64,000 bases of DNA from CAJBNH01 sp964447285 (GTDB lineage: Bacteria; Myxococcota_A; UBA9042): contig CAYURO010000002.1 of NCBI GenBank assembly GCA_964447285.1, forward strand, positions 201,580 to 265,579. Direction: 5' to 3'. Under the pieces are notes generated by a model. That model was not told the origin of the DNA, did no database searches, and worked only from the letters and a program-made list of their open reading frames with translations. Below are positions 46,003 through 60,681 of this stretch, in pieces (the stretch's first letter is position 1; every line of letters begins with the position of its first letter). The position numbers and the translations under genes are program-made.

Positions 46003-46168
46003 TGCCCGAGCAAGCAACTCCGCCGCTCTTGCGACCGCCCTGTTTGAGATGTCCCCCCCCGCTTCACCCCCCGAGAACACGGGAGTACACTCCCGCGCCG
46101 CCGCGTGTCCTCTTCTCGCGCGAGCTGCGTCCCACCTTCCCTATCCCCCCGCCGCCAGAGGTCTTTCC

Positions 46169-49060
<2,892 letters not shown>

Positions 49061-49185
49061 GACACGGCGCGTCACCCGGACCCCAGGACCGAGCGCCGAA
49101 ATCGTGGGTTCGCCTTGCCGTTGCCCGAAAAGTCCCTGAGGATGCGGGGAACTGAGCGACAGCAGCGCGCTCTCCGGGTGGCAAG

Positions 49186-51601
<2,416 letters not shown>

Positions 51602-51664
51602 CCGATCGCCTTGTCGCGTCGCACGCCCGCCCAGCGGACGCGTCGGCCCTCCGACCTGTCCGCG

Positions 51665-52885
51665 TCAGATAGCCCCGGCCGGAACCGCCCAGGCCTGTCG
51701 GGTCAACGGGATCGCCACCGGCACGAGGCAGACGACGGCGCCCATCCCCGGCTGCAGACCAGTGCCAGCGAGCGACGCGAAGTGCCTGACGTCGTGGGCA
51801 GTGGGAGACGCAGTCGCCTTGACCTCGACCGGATGCCCGACCCCGTCCCGCACGAGCAGCAGGTCGACCTCGCGCTGGTCCTTGTCCCGCACGTGATAGG
51901 CCTGGATGCTCTTGGCGTTGTGGCGCCAGCTCTTGAGGACCTCGACGACGACCCACGTCTCGAGCATCGCACCGGCCATCGCGCCGGCCATCAGCGTGTC
52001 TGGGGTCGACCAGCCAGTCAGCCAGGCGCACAGGCCGGTGTCGATGAAGTGGAGCTTGGGCGACTTCACAAGCCGTTTCGTCAGGTTCGAGTGCCAGGGC
52101 TCGAGCAGCAGAACGACACCCGATGCCTGCAGGATCGACAGCCAGCTCTTGGCGGTGTTCGGTGCGATGTCCGCGTCGCGGGCGAGGTCTGCGAGATTCA
52201 GCAGTTGCGCCGTCCGGGCAGCCGTGGCGCGCAGGAACCGGAAGAAGGCAGCCTCGTCGCCGACCCGAGCCAGGTCGCGCACGTCGCGTTGCAGATAGGT
52301 CTGCACGTACGAGGCGTAGAACAGGTCGTGGTCAAGCTCGGGTCGGGCCGCGAGCGCCGGGTAGCTGCCGGTCCAGATCTCCCTGAACAGGTCGGCCAGC
52401 AAGACCGGTTCGGCGGCGGTCGTGGCCTGCAACGACGCGGTGTCGGGCAGGAAAGGCGGCGCACCGTCGCCACGACCGAGTCGTTCGCGATGTGACAGGC
52501 CGAGCAACTCGACCATCGCCACGCGTCCTGCCAGCGACTCCGAAACCCCTTGCATCAGGTGGAACTGCTGCGAGCCCGACAGCCAGAACGCTCCCGGTCG
52601 CTGTGCCTCGTCTACCGCCATCTTGATGTGGGGCAGCAGTTGCGGCGCGTACTGGATTTCGTCGATCAGGACCGGTGGCGGAAAGCGCTGGAGAAAGAGC
52701 GCCGGGTCGTCGCGGGCGAGCTGGAGCGCCAAGGGGTCGTCGAGCGTCACGAATCTGCGGTCGGGTCCGGCCGCGTGGCGCAAGAGCGTGGTCTTGCCGA
52801 CCTGACGGGCGCCGACCACGAGCAGGACGGGCGCCTGCGCCGACAGCGACGGAAGGTTTTGATCTAGGGTTCTCGGTAGGTACAT
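51665..52885 (-). CDS. DUF4143-family AAA ATPase
   Basis: 406 residues. AAA-type ATPase of the DUF4143 family: Walker A GARQVGKTTLL, TLDDPLAL, Walker B PPVLIDEIQY, the sensor FWLSGSQQF, and a C-terminal DUF4143 region with REVDLLLVRDG..HPVEVKAT that matches a PD-(D/E)xK nuclease-like core. Such genes are often patchily distributed and horizontally moved; biological role is not settled. A 13-bp inverted repeat lies 8 bases upstream of the ATG. Convergent with the frameshifted kinase (63-base gap). Confidence 0.85.
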   Translation of the reverse strand: MYLPRTLDQNLPSLSAQAPVLLVVGARQVGKTTLLRHAAGPDRRFVTLDDPLALQLARDDPALFLQRFPPPVLIDEIQYAPQLLPHIKMAVDEAQRPGAFWLSGSQQFHLMQGVSESLAGRVAMVELLGLSHRERLGRGDGAPPFLPDTASLQATTAAEPVLLADLFREIWTGSYPALAARPELDHDLFYASYVQTYLQRDVRDLARVGDEAAFFRFLRATAARTAQLLNLADLARDADIAPNTAKSWLSILQASGVVLLLEPWHSNLTKRLVKSPKLHFIDTGLCAWLTGWSTPDTLMAGAMAGAMLETWVVVEVLKSWRHNAKSIQAYHVRDKDQREVDLLLVRDGVGHPVEVKATASPTAHDVRHFASLAGTGLQPGMGAVVCLVPVAIPLTRQAWAVPAGAI

Positions 52886-52892
52886 GGGGTTC

Positions 52893-52925
52893 CGTCCAAA
52901 ATGCAACTCGTCTGCATTTTGGACG
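52893..52925. repeat. 13-bp inverted repeat before the DUF4143 gene
   Basis: Perfect arms CGTCCAAAATGCA and TGCATTTTGGACG separated by seven bases. On the transcript the hairpin would end eight bases before the ATG and cover the ribosome site, and as DNA it is a good operator candidate. Confidence 0.75.
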
Positions 52926-53041
52926 AAACGGACGGGGCGTCAAGCCCTTGTTGCTTGTCCGGGTGGCCTTGCGGTCGGTCGGGGCAAGGTCTAGCGTGCG
53001 CATTGGATCTTGGGGCAGAACCGTAGAACTGGGAGGCGACG

Positions 53042-53614
53042 ATGACCAAGACTCTGCTGCGTTCGTTGTGTCTGGTGCCGTGCGTGATCCTGTGGTCCGC
53101 GCTCGCCCTTGCCGAGAGCCCTTCTGTCGACGTCCCGGACGATACCATTTGGGAGCCCGAAGACGTCGTCGATACCCAACCCGGCGATGCTGCTGAGGAA
53201 GTGTTGTCGCCAGACACCTTGTTGGCCGATGTCTCCGCCGACCTGCCACCGGAAGATGTGGCGGCAGACGCCGCAGTGCCCGATGTCTCCGCCGACCTGC
53301 CACCGGACGATGTGGCGGCCGACACCGAGGCGCCGGACACGATTCCCACCGACGTCGCCGCAGATGTGCCCGAACCGGCCGACGTGCCCGAACCCGATGT
53401 GACCGCGGATGTGGCATCGGTCGATGTCGCGGCAGACGTGGCAGCCGCCGATGGCGTGCTGCAGGGCGACACCGCGGCAACCACGCCGCCGCAACCGGAA
53501 GCGGGTTCGGACGGTGGGTGCACGACGGCGCCCGTCCCTGTCGGACGCGGGGCGTCGTGGGCGCTGGCCATCGCCGTGGCGTCGGCGCTGTTGTGGCGCA
53601 GGCGGGCTGCCTGA
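53042..53614 (+). CDS. MYXO-CTERM-like surface protein with Asp/Ala repeats
   Basis: 190 residues. Signal peptide (to about residue 24, ALA), then ~130 residues of Asp/Ala/Val/Pro low-complexity sequence with an 18-residue tandem repeat (DVSADLPP-DDVAAD; DNA period 54 bases at 53227 and 53281). The end is GGC-TTAPVP followed by a hydrophobic stretch and WRRR, which fits the MYXO-CTERM tail (Cys, transmembrane, Arg cluster) used for outer-membrane anchoring in Myxococcota. GGAGG five bases before the ATG. Probably a spacer or anchored tether, since there is no folded domain. Confidence 0.72.
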   Translation: MTKTLLRSLCLVPCVILWSALALAESPSVDVPDDTIWEPEDVVDTQPGDAAEEVLSPDTLLADVSADLPPEDVAADAAVPDVSADLPPDDVAADTEAPDTIPTDVAADVPEPADVPEPDVTADVASVDVAADVAAADGVLQGDTAATTPPQPEAGSDGGCTTAPVPVGRGASWALAIAVASALLWRRRAA

Positions 53615-53760
53615 TCGTTCTGGCCGGTGCGCGTGCGGACTGCGCGTCTGACGCGGGTTGGGTGGGGCGTGAACTCGGGCGGGTCCTGGGCCGCTCAGCG
53701 GGCACAGGCTGACGGATCTCACCGACCGCGCCCTGGCCAACCGCCACGCCGCACCAGCCC

Positions 53761-56700
53761 CTACGCCCCGGCCGCAGTAACCTCCCGAGCCTCATGTACC
53801 GGCAACCGCAACGGAACCCCCCGCCCCTTCCAAAGCAAGTAAACGGCCGGATACACAAGCAATTCCAAAACGAACGAAGTAGCCAATCCCCCGACCATAG
53901 GCGCAGCGATCCGCTTCATCACATCCGCCCCAGCCCCGATGCTCCACATGATCGGCAAAAGCCCAAAGAACGCCGCAAGCACGGTCATGGCCTTGGGACG
54001 CACCCGCTTGACCGCCCCATGCACAATGGCCTCGATCAACTCCGCACGCGTCCTAAGCCTCCCCTCCCGCTGCGCCTCGTCATGCGCCAAATCCAGGAAC
54101 AGCAGCATGAACACCCCAGTCTCGGCATCCAGCCCCATCAGCGCAATCAGTCCCACCCAAACGGCAATCGACACGTTGTAATCCAAAACGTACAAAAACC
54201 AAAACGCACCAATGGCCGAAAATGGCACGGCCAACAGCACAATACTCGCCTTGACCGCCGACTTGGTATTCGCATAGAGCAACCCGAAAATCAGCAGCAG
54301 CGTCAGGGGGATCACCAGCTTCAACCGCTCTTCGACCCGCTGCATGTTCTCGTACTGCCCGCTCCAAGCCACGGCATACCCGGCCGGCACCTGCAACTGC
54401 GCCTCGAGCGTCTGCCGCGCTGCCTTCACATAGCTGCCCACGTCGATCTTTGCCGTATCAAAATCCACGAACACATACCCCACCAGCAGCCCATCCTCGT
54501 CGCGGATCATCGCCGGCCCCAGCGCCAGCTTCACGTCGGCAATCTCGGCCATCGGCACTTGCCCGCCCCCCGGAATCGGCACCAGCACGCGCCGCAGCGT
54601 GTCCAGATCCTCCCGATAAGCGCGTGGATAGCGCACGCTGATGCCATACCGCGCCCGCCCCTCGACCGTCGTGCCCTGGTTGTCGCCACCCACCGCCGTC
54701 ATCACCAGCATGTTGGCGTCGTCGACGCTCAGGCCGTACCGCGCCAGCTGGTCGCGCTTGAGCTCGAAGTCCAAGAAGTAGCCACCCGCCACCCGCTCGG
54801 CAAACACGCTGCGGGTGCCCGGGACCTTCTGCAGAATCCGCTCGGCCTCCAACGCGATCCGCTCGATCTCCTTCACATCGGCACCACTGACCTTCAGCCC
54901 CACCGGCGTGCGGATGCCCGTCGACAGCATGTCGAGCCGCGCCTTGATGGGCATCGTCCAAGCATTGGTCACGCCTGGGAATTGCATCGCTCGATCCAGC
55001 TCCTCGACCAACTGGTCCTGCGAGATCCGGTCGCGCCAGAAGGGCCGCAGCACCGGCTCCAGCCACCCCGGCACCTTGCCCGTGTACCACTGCGGCACCT
55101 TGCGCCACTGCGACTCGGGCTTGAGCAGGATGGTCGTCTCCATCATCGAAAACGGCGCCGGATCCGTGGCCGTCTCTGCCCTGCCCGCCTTGCCATAGAC
55201 CTTCGCCACCTCGGGGAACGTCATCAACACCTTGTCTTGCGCCTGCAACAGCCGCTGCGCCTCCGTGACCGACAGGCCCGGCACCGTCGTGGGCATGTAC
55301 AGCAGCGACCCCTCGTTCAGCGGCGGCATGAACTCCGACCCCAGCTTGAAATAGACGGGCACCGTCGCGGCCACCAGCAGCACCGCCGCGGCGACGGTGA
55401 ACTTCGGATGGCGCAAGACGAATCGACACGGCGGCTCGTACAGGGCGTGCAGGATGCGCGAGATCGGGTGCTGCTCTTCCGCGTGGTACTTGCCCACGAA
55501 CAGCGTCGTCGCCAGCCACGCGGCGGGGCGCGGGCGGAAGGTGAAGGGCTTCATGCGCGAAAACAGCATCCGCAACGCCGGGTCCAGCGTGACCGCCAGC
55601 AGCGCTGCGATGCCCATGGCCAGCGTCTTGGACCACGCGAGCGGCTTGAACATCCGCCCCTCCTGGTCCATCAGCACGAACACGGGCAGGAACGAGACGG
55701 CGACGACCAGCAGCGAGAAGAACACCGACGGCCCCACCTCCAACAGCGCCTGCAGCCGCACCTCGTGAAAGTCGCCCTTCGAGCCCTCTGCCTGCCAGAT
55801 CTGCAAGCGTTTGTAGGCGTTCTCGACCTCGACGATGGCGCCATCCACCAGCACGCCGATCGAGATGGCAATGCCCGCCAGCGACATCAGGTTGACGGTG
55901 ATGCCCATCGCGGCCAGCGGCAGAAACGCGAGCAACACGCTGACCGGAATGGTGACGATGGGCACGATGGACGACGGGATGTGCCACAGGAACAGCAGGA
56001 TCACGAGCGAGACGATGATCATCTCTTCGATCAACTTGTCGCGCACGTTGTGGATCGCGTTGACGATCAGCTCCGACCGGTCGTAGGTCGTGACGATCTC
56101 CGTCCCCGCCGGCAGCGACGGCTTCAGGTCCTTCAGCTTCTGCTCCACGCGCTCGATCACGTTCAGTGCGTTCTCGCCCGACCGCATGACCACGATGCCG
56201 CCCACCGCGTCGCCCTGCCCGTCCAGATCCGCCACGCCGCGCCGCAGCTCGGGTCCCAGCGCGACGGTCGCCACGTCCTTGACCGTCACCGGCGTGCCCC
56301 CGCGCGAGGCCAGCACCAGCTTCTCCAAGTCCTCGATCTTCTTGATGTACCCGCGGCCGCGCACCATGTACTCGCGCCCCGCCATCTCGACCAGCCGGCC
56401 GCCCACGTCCTGGTTGCCCTGCCGCACCGCCTGCACCACCTGGTTCAGCGTCAGACCGTACGACGCCAGCGCATTCGGGTTCACCGTCACCTGGTACTGC
56501 CGCACCTGGCCACCCACCGTCGCCACCTCGGCCACGCCCGGCACCGACTGCACGGCAAAGCGCAGGAACCAGTCTTGATACGAGCGCAATTCGTCGCTCG
56601 AGTGCTGGCCCGTCTTGTCGACCAGCGCGTACTGGTACACCCAGCCCAGGCTCGTCGCGTCGGGTCCCAGCTCGGTCTTTACGCCTTGGGGCAACTGCGC

Positions 56701-57051
56701 CTGGATCTTGCTCAGGTACTCGAGCACGCGGCTGCGGGCCCAGTACAGGTCGGTACCGTCCTCGAAGATCACGTACACATAGCTGTAGCCGAAGTCCGAA
56801 AGCCCGCGCACCGCCTTGACTTTCGGCGCCCCCAGCAGGGCCGACACGATCGGGTACGTGACCTGATCCTCCAGGATGTCGGGGCTGCGGTCCCACTTCG
56901 AGTAGACGATCACCTGCGTGTCGCTCAGGTCCGGGATCGCATCCAGCGGCATCGACTGCATGGTCCAGCCGGCATACAGGCACGCGACGGCCGTCGCCGC
57001 GAGCACCAGGTACTTGTTCTCGGCCGAGAAGCGGATGATCGCCTGGATCAT
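53761..57051 (-). CDS. cusA: CusA-type heavy-metal RND efflux pump
   Basis: 1096 residues. HME-RND inner-membrane pump for Cu(I)/Ag(I) (or another soft metal). Seen: PLDAIPDLSDTQVIVYSKWDRSP at the N-terminus, the CusA-type loop SEFMPPLNEGSLLYMPTT, GKAGRAETATDPAPFSMMET, TM charged residues, and a C-terminal ending in basic residues. The family start (MIQAIIRFS) is at 57051, which gives a four-base ATGA overlap with cusB; the much longer upstream frame is not coding. The last ~700 bases of the gene (53761-54480) show clearly more A/T-ending codons than the rest. Confidence 0.93.
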   Translation of the reverse strand: MIQAIIRFSAENKYLVLAATAVACLYAGWTMQSMPLDAIPDLSDTQVIVYSKWDRSPDILEDQVTYPIVSALLGAPKVKAVRGLSDFGYSYVYVIFEDGTDLYWARSRVLEYLSKIQAQLPQGVKTELGPDATSLGWVYQYALVDKTGQHSSDELRSYQDWFLRFAVQSVPGVAEVATVGGQVRQYQVTVNPNALASYGLTLNQVVQAVRQGNQDVGGRLVEMAGREYMVRGRGYIKKIEDLEKLVLASRGGTPVTVKDVATVALGPELRRGVADLDGQGDAVGGIVVMRSGENALNVIERVEQKLKDLKPSLPAGTEIVTTYDRSELIVNAIHNVRDKLIEEMIIVSLVILLFLWHIPSSIVPIVTIPVSVLLAFLPLAAMGITVNLMSLAGIAISIGVLVDGAIVEVENAYKRLQIWQAEGSKGDFHEVRLQALLEVGPSVFFSLLVVAVSFLPVFVLMDQEGRMFKPLAWSKTLAMGIAALLAVTLDPALRMLFSRMKPFTFRPRPAAWLATTLFVGKYHAEEQHPISRILHALYEPPCRFVLRHPKFTVAAAVLLVAATVPVYFKLGSEFMPPLNEGSLLYMPTTVPGLSVTEAQRLLQAQDKVLMTFPEVAKVYGKAGRAETATDPAPFSMMETTILLKPESQWRKVPQWYTGKVPGWLEPVLRPFWRDRISQDQLVEELDRAMQFPGVTNAWTMPIKARLDMLSTGIRTPVGLKVSGADVKEIERIALEAERILQKVPGTRSVFAERVAGGYFLDFELKRDQLARYGLSVDDANMLVMTAVGGDNQGTTVEGRARYGISVRYPRAYREDLDTLRRVLVPIPGGGQVPMAEIADVKLALGPAMIRDEDGLLVGYVFVDFDTAKIDVGSYVKAARQTLEAQLQVPAGYAVAWSGQYENMQRVEERLKLVIPLTLLLIFGLLYANTKSAVKASIVLLAVPFSAIGAFWFLYVLDYNVSIAVWVGLIALMGLDAETGVFMLLFLDLAHDEAQREGRLRTRAELIEAIVHGAVKRVRPKAMTVLAAFFGLLPIMWSIGAGADVMKRIAAPMVGGLATSFVLELLVYPAVYLLWKGRGVPLRLPVHEAREVTAAGA

Positions 57052-58553
57052 TTCGCGCCTCCGTGGTCGGGCATCAGCGCACCCAACGCCGCCTTCAAGC
57101 TCGACTCCGAGTCGACCAGAAACGCCGCGCGCGTGACCACCCGGTCGCCCACCTGCAGGCCCGCCGTCACCTCGACCTGCCCGTCCGGCGCCGGCCCGGT
57201 CCGCACCACCACCGGCTTGAAGTGGCCCTTGTCTTGCACCAGGAACACGACCTGCTGCGTGCCCGAGTCCAGCACCGCGTCGGACGGGATGCGCAGGCCG
57301 TCGCGCGCTTCGGTCCGAAACGTCACCTCGCCAAACAGACCCGGCCGCAACTGCCCGTCGGTGTTGGCAAACGACAGGCGCACCCGCACCGTGCGCTTCT
57401 GCTCGTCCATCAGGGGGTCCACGAACGCCACCTCGCCCGTGAACGCGCCCGGCACCCCCTGCAACGTCAGCGACGCCGCCATGCCCTTGTGCACCTGCCC
57501 GATTTCGTTGGCATACACGTCGGCGACCACCCACACCCGGCTCAGGTCGGTGATCTCGAACGGCGCATCGCCCGGATTCAGCGGCGAACCCTGCACCACG
57601 TTCTTCTGCGTCACCACGCCCGCAATCGGCGACACCAGCGTCAGGGTCTTCTGCACCCGGCCCGTGCGCTCGACCTTGGCGATCAGCGACTTGGGCACGT
57701 CCCACAGCTTCAGCTTCTGCTGCGCCGCCTCGACCAGCCCCGTCGGGCCCGCGCCGCCAGGTCCGTCGCCCAATGCCGCGCTGGCCAGCGCCTGGTCGGT
57801 GCGGGCCGCCAACAGCAGCTCGGTCTGCGCGCTGACCAGATCGGGGCTGTAGATCTCGAGCAGCGCCTCGCCCTTCTTGACCTCGCGCCCCACGAAGTCG
57901 ACGTGCAGCGCATCGACAAAGCCCTGCACCTTCACGTTCACCTTGCGCACTCGCGTCTCGTCCACCGCGACCCGCCCCGAGGTCCGCCACACCCGCCCGA
58001 CCGGCCCCGACACGACCGTCGCCGTCGTCAGGCCGATCAACTGCTGGCGTTCCGGTGCGATCTGCACGGTCGTCAGGCCGTCGGGCTGTGGCGGTGACCA
58101 CTGGATGCGGGCGGACTGAACCGGGTCGCGGGCGTCCAGCAACGTCTCGCCGTCGATGATGCACGCGCCCGGTTCTGCATGGGTGTAGGTCGGGTGCACC
58201 GGGCAGGTCCACGGCTCGCCGGGGGTGGGCGCAATCGCTGTCGCCGCGGCCGCTTCGCCCGCCCCACCGGCGTCGGCAACCAGCTTGGTGTCGATGGCCA
58301 CGAGCTTCATGCCGCAAATCGGGCAGTCGCTGGGCCGGTCCGAGGTGTACGTCGGGTGCATCGGGCAGTGGTACTTGGGCACGCCCACGCTGGCCCCTGC
58401 CGGAGCTGCGGCGCCATGCTGCGGGTGGTCCGTGTGGCCCATGCCGGGCAGCAGACCCGCCCAGCCCAAGCCGTACAGCGCACCGCCGCCGACCAGAAGG
58501 CCGATGAGGAAAAGCGCGATGCTACGCAACCGACCGTGTGTATTCGTCTTCAT
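57048..58553 (-). CDS. cusB: CusB-type periplasmic adaptor with heavy-metal-binding modules
   Basis: 501 residues. Membrane-fusion protein linking pump and outer-membrane channel. N-terminal membrane helix (about 10-30), then a His-rich stretch and a heavy-metal-binding YHCPMHPTYTS...CPICGMKLV module (61-84). A second copy near 115 (WTCPVHPTYT...CIIDGETL) lacks the C-x2-C-x-M part, so probably no longer binds metal. Barrel-sandwich and beta-barrel domains follow (GFVDALHVDFVGREVKKGEALLEIY, then AGVVTQKNV). Starts three bases after the channel gene stop; overlaps cusA by four bases. Confidence 0.92.
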   Translation of the reverse strand: MKTNTHGRLRSIALFLIGLLVGGGALYGLGWAGLLPGMGHTDHPQHGAAAPAGASVGVPKYHCPMHPTYTSDRPSDCPICGMKLVAIDTKLVADAGGAGEAAAATAIAPTPGEPWTCPVHPTYTHAEPGACIIDGETLLDARDPVQSARIQWSPPQPDGLTTVQIAPERQQLIGLTTATVVSGPVGRVWRTSGRVAVDETRVRKVNVKVQGFVDALHVDFVGREVKKGEALLEIYSPDLVSAQTELLLAARTDQALASAALGDGPGGAGPTGLVEAAQQKLKLWDVPKSLIAKVERTGRVQKTLTLVSPIAGVVTQKNVVQGSPLNPGDAPFEITDLSRVWVVADVYANEIGQVHKGMAASLTLQGVPGAFTGEVAFVDPLMDEQKRTVRVRLSFANTDGQLRPGLFGEVTFRTEARDGLRIPSDAVLDSGTQQVVFLVQDKGHFKPVVVRTGPAPDGQVEVTAGLQVGDRVVTRAAFLVDSESSLKAALGALMPDHGGAK

Positions 58554-58556
58554 CGA

Positions 58557-59966
58557 TTACATCCCGCCCATGCCGCCGCCGGGGGCCGAAGCCGCTGCCG
58601 CCGTCGCGGCTGAGCTTGTGGAAGTCCTTGCCGCGCTTGCAGAACCCGAGCCGCCGCCCATCGATCCCGCGCCGCCCACCGCACCCAAGGGGATGCCCGG
58701 GGCCGCGTCCAGGCTGGCCTGGTCCAACGCAATCGACAGGGCGTGCGCCTGAGCCAGCGAGCCCAGAAAGGCGCCGCGGTCGGCGAACCAGCCGTTCAGC
58801 GCCTCGAGCACCGACACGAACGGCGCCTTGCCCACGCCGTACTGCGCCAGCGCCGACCGCACCGTCGCGTGCGAGCGCGGCAGCACGCCCTTGCGGTACA
58901 AGTCATTGATTTCGCGTGTCGACTGCGCCAGGTCCAGCCGCTCGCGGGTCCGCTGCCCCAGCACCTCGGTCAGCTCGCGCACCGCCTGTTCGCCCGCCTG
59001 CGCCTGCAACTGCGCTTCACCCGCCACCCGGTCCAGCCGCGCGCCCGACCACACCGGCAGCGTGACGCTAAGCCCCACCTGCCACATCGGCTCGTTGGCA
59101 AAGCCCCGCGGCATGATGCCTGCGGTCACCGCCAGATCCGGGCGCTTCTCGCTCTGCGCCAGATCCCCCTGCAACCGCGCCTTGCGGATGGCCACCTGCG
59201 CCGCGGCCAACTCGGGGCTGCGGCGCAGGGTCTGGTCCAGCGCGTCGGCGGGCGCGTCGGGCAGCGGCAATTCCTCCAGCGCCACCTTGGGTTCCAGCAC
59301 GGCGTCGAACGGCCGCCCGGCCAGCCGGTTCAGCTCGGTGCGGCGCGTGCGCTCGTCGGCCAGCAGCGATGCCTTGGTCTGCGCCAGCCGCGCCCGCTCC
59401 AGCTGCGCCCGCAACAGGTCCAACTGGCTGCCCTGACCCACTGCGTTGCGCGCCTTGGCCACCGCCTCTGCCTGCTGCCACAGCGTGTCCTGGTCGTCGA
59501 CCAGCCGCCGCTGCTCGCGCGCCAACAGCAACCCCACGTACCCACGGCGGATCTGCGCCTCCAGGTCCAGCCGGATCCGCCCCAGCAGCGCGTCGGCCGC
59601 CTCGACATCGACCGCCACCACCTGTTGCCGCGCATGGCGCTTGCCCGGCCATGGCAACGGTTGAGTCGCCATGATCGAAAAGAACGTCGACATCATGGGG
59701 TTGTCGAAGCCCTCGATGGCCCAGCCGTCGTTCTGGTACGCGACGGCCAGCGTCGGGTCGGCGAGCGCCACCGCCTGGGGCGCCCGCTCGCGCAGCGACG
59801 CCACCGTCAGCTGCGCGCGCTTCAGGTCCGGGCTGCGGTCCAGCGTCTCGCGCACCAGCGCCTGCAGCACCGGGTCGGGCTCGGCGGCGTGGACGGGACT
59901 GGGAATGGCAGTGGCCAGACCGCTGATCCACAAGGCAAGTCCCACGGTTGTCGAACGATAGGTCAT
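58557..59966 (-). CDS. cusC: CusC/TolC-type outer-membrane efflux channel
   Basis: 469 residues. Signal peptide (cleavage after VHA), then two OEP repeats rich in Ala/Leu/Arg helices; DPVLQALVRETLDRSPDL and the AL-DPTLAVAYQND region are typical starts of the channel family. Beyond the barrel, the tail is an Ala/Gly/Ser-rich stretch ending GGGMGGM, unusual for CusC. Start at 59966 was chosen from the signal peptide; the longer frame upstream crosses the DUF3347 gene and was rejected. Next to DUF3347 (29 bases). Confidence 0.88.
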   Translation of the reverse strand: MTYRSTTVGLALWISGLATAIPSPVHAAEPDPVLQALVRETLDRSPDLKRAQLTVASLRERAPQAVALADPTLAVAYQNDGWAIEGFDNPMMSTFFSIMATQPLPWPGKRHARQQVVAVDVEAADALLGRIRLDLEAQIRRGYVGLLLAREQRRLVDDQDTLWQQAEAVAKARNAVGQGSQLDLLRAQLERARLAQTKASLLADERTRRTELNRLAGRPFDAVLEPKVALEELPLPDAPADALDQTLRRSPELAAAQVAIRKARLQGDLAQSEKRPDLAVTAGIMPRGFANEPMWQVGLSVTLPVWSGARLDRVAGEAQLQAQAGEQAVRELTEVLGQRTRERLDLAQSTREINDLYRKGVLPRSHATVRSALAQYGVGKAPFVSVLEALNGWFADRGAFLGSLAQAHALSIALDQASLDAAPGIPLGAVGGAGSMGGGSGSASAARTSTSSAATAAAASAPGGGMGGM

Positions 59967-59995
59967 CTGGTGCCTCACACGATGGCGAACGAGAT

Positions 59996-60490
59996 CTAGC
60001 GCGCGCGGTTCTTGTCCGACGGCGGCCCTTGAACCGTGCCGCAAGCGAGCATCTCTGCGCCGTAGTAGGGGTTCTTCACGGCCGTGCCGCGCTGCAGCCA
60101 GCGCCCGGGCGCCATCGAGCAGTACACGACGACGGTGCCGCCCGCGGCCTTGGGATACGCGGCGGCCAAGGTGATCATGGCCTCGGACAGGGGCTTGAAC
60201 TGCAAGCGCTGGGCCTTCAGGTCCTTGGGAAAGTCCTTGACCAGCTTCTGGATCTCGGGGGTGACGGTCGAGGCGTCTTGCAGCTTGGCGGCGTGCTTGC
60301 CGGCCCACGTGGCGTCGCCTGCGACCAGGGACGCGCCCAGCGACAGGTAGGCATCGACGATGGCGCCGACCTGCGTGGGGGTCAGGTCGGCCGGAGGGTC
60401 GGGCGGCGTGGCGGCTTGCAGGGAGGCCACGGAACCCATGAGGAGGACGAGGGAAAGGGAGAGCGACGACAGGGAGGGAGAGAGACGCAT
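59996..60490 (-). CDS. DUF3347 periplasmic protein of the Cus operon
   Basis: 164 residues. Signal peptide (about 1-27), then the DUF3347 pattern: VDAYLSLGASLVAGD, FKPLSEAMITLA, VVVYCSMAPGRW and the closing KNPYYGAEMLACGTV. In other bacteria this domain is found with or fused to CusB/CusF-type proteins, so it may be a periplasmic copper carrier; the conserved Cys/Met of CSMA and the terminal Cys are candidate ligands. AGGAG upstream of the ATG at 60490. Confidence 0.82.
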   Translation of the reverse strand: MRLSPSLSSLSLSLVLLMGSVASLQAATPPDPPADLTPTQVGAIVDAYLSLGASLVAGDATWAGKHAAKLQDASTVTPEIQKLVKDFPKDLKAQRLQFKPLSEAMITLAAAYPKAAGGTVVVYCSMAPGRWLQRGTAVKNPYYGAEMLACGTVQGPPSDKNRAR

Positions 60491-60681
60491 GGGGACGGAC
60501 TCCTGGCGCGGCGTCATCAGACGGCCACGCAACGGCGAATGCGGCACAGGGACGGACATCGCCCTGGGCGTGCGAGCTACGTCTGGGAGTAGGGAGGGCG
60601 CGGCAAGGGCCACCGGCACGACGGACGCACGGCAACCTAGGCGCAGCGCAAGCGAAACGCGCGCACCCGGCCGCGAACGAC

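Larger units (their letters stand above)
45659..46168. other. Intergenic region containing an inverted pair of REP-like hairpins
   Basis: 510 bases between the PPC-domain lipoprotein and gcvP. Two 28-base copies of one element lie in opposite orientation about 230 bases apart; between them I see only short dyads (for example AGTCCC-TGCC-GGGACT near 45782). The final ~160 bases carry C8 and C6 tracts and must hold the gcvP promoter and leader. Confidence 0.6.

Noticed and set aside
53794..57852. 1352-residue open frame antisense to cusA/cusB
   Set aside because: Shadow frame; real genes have family motifs and overlapping start/stop.
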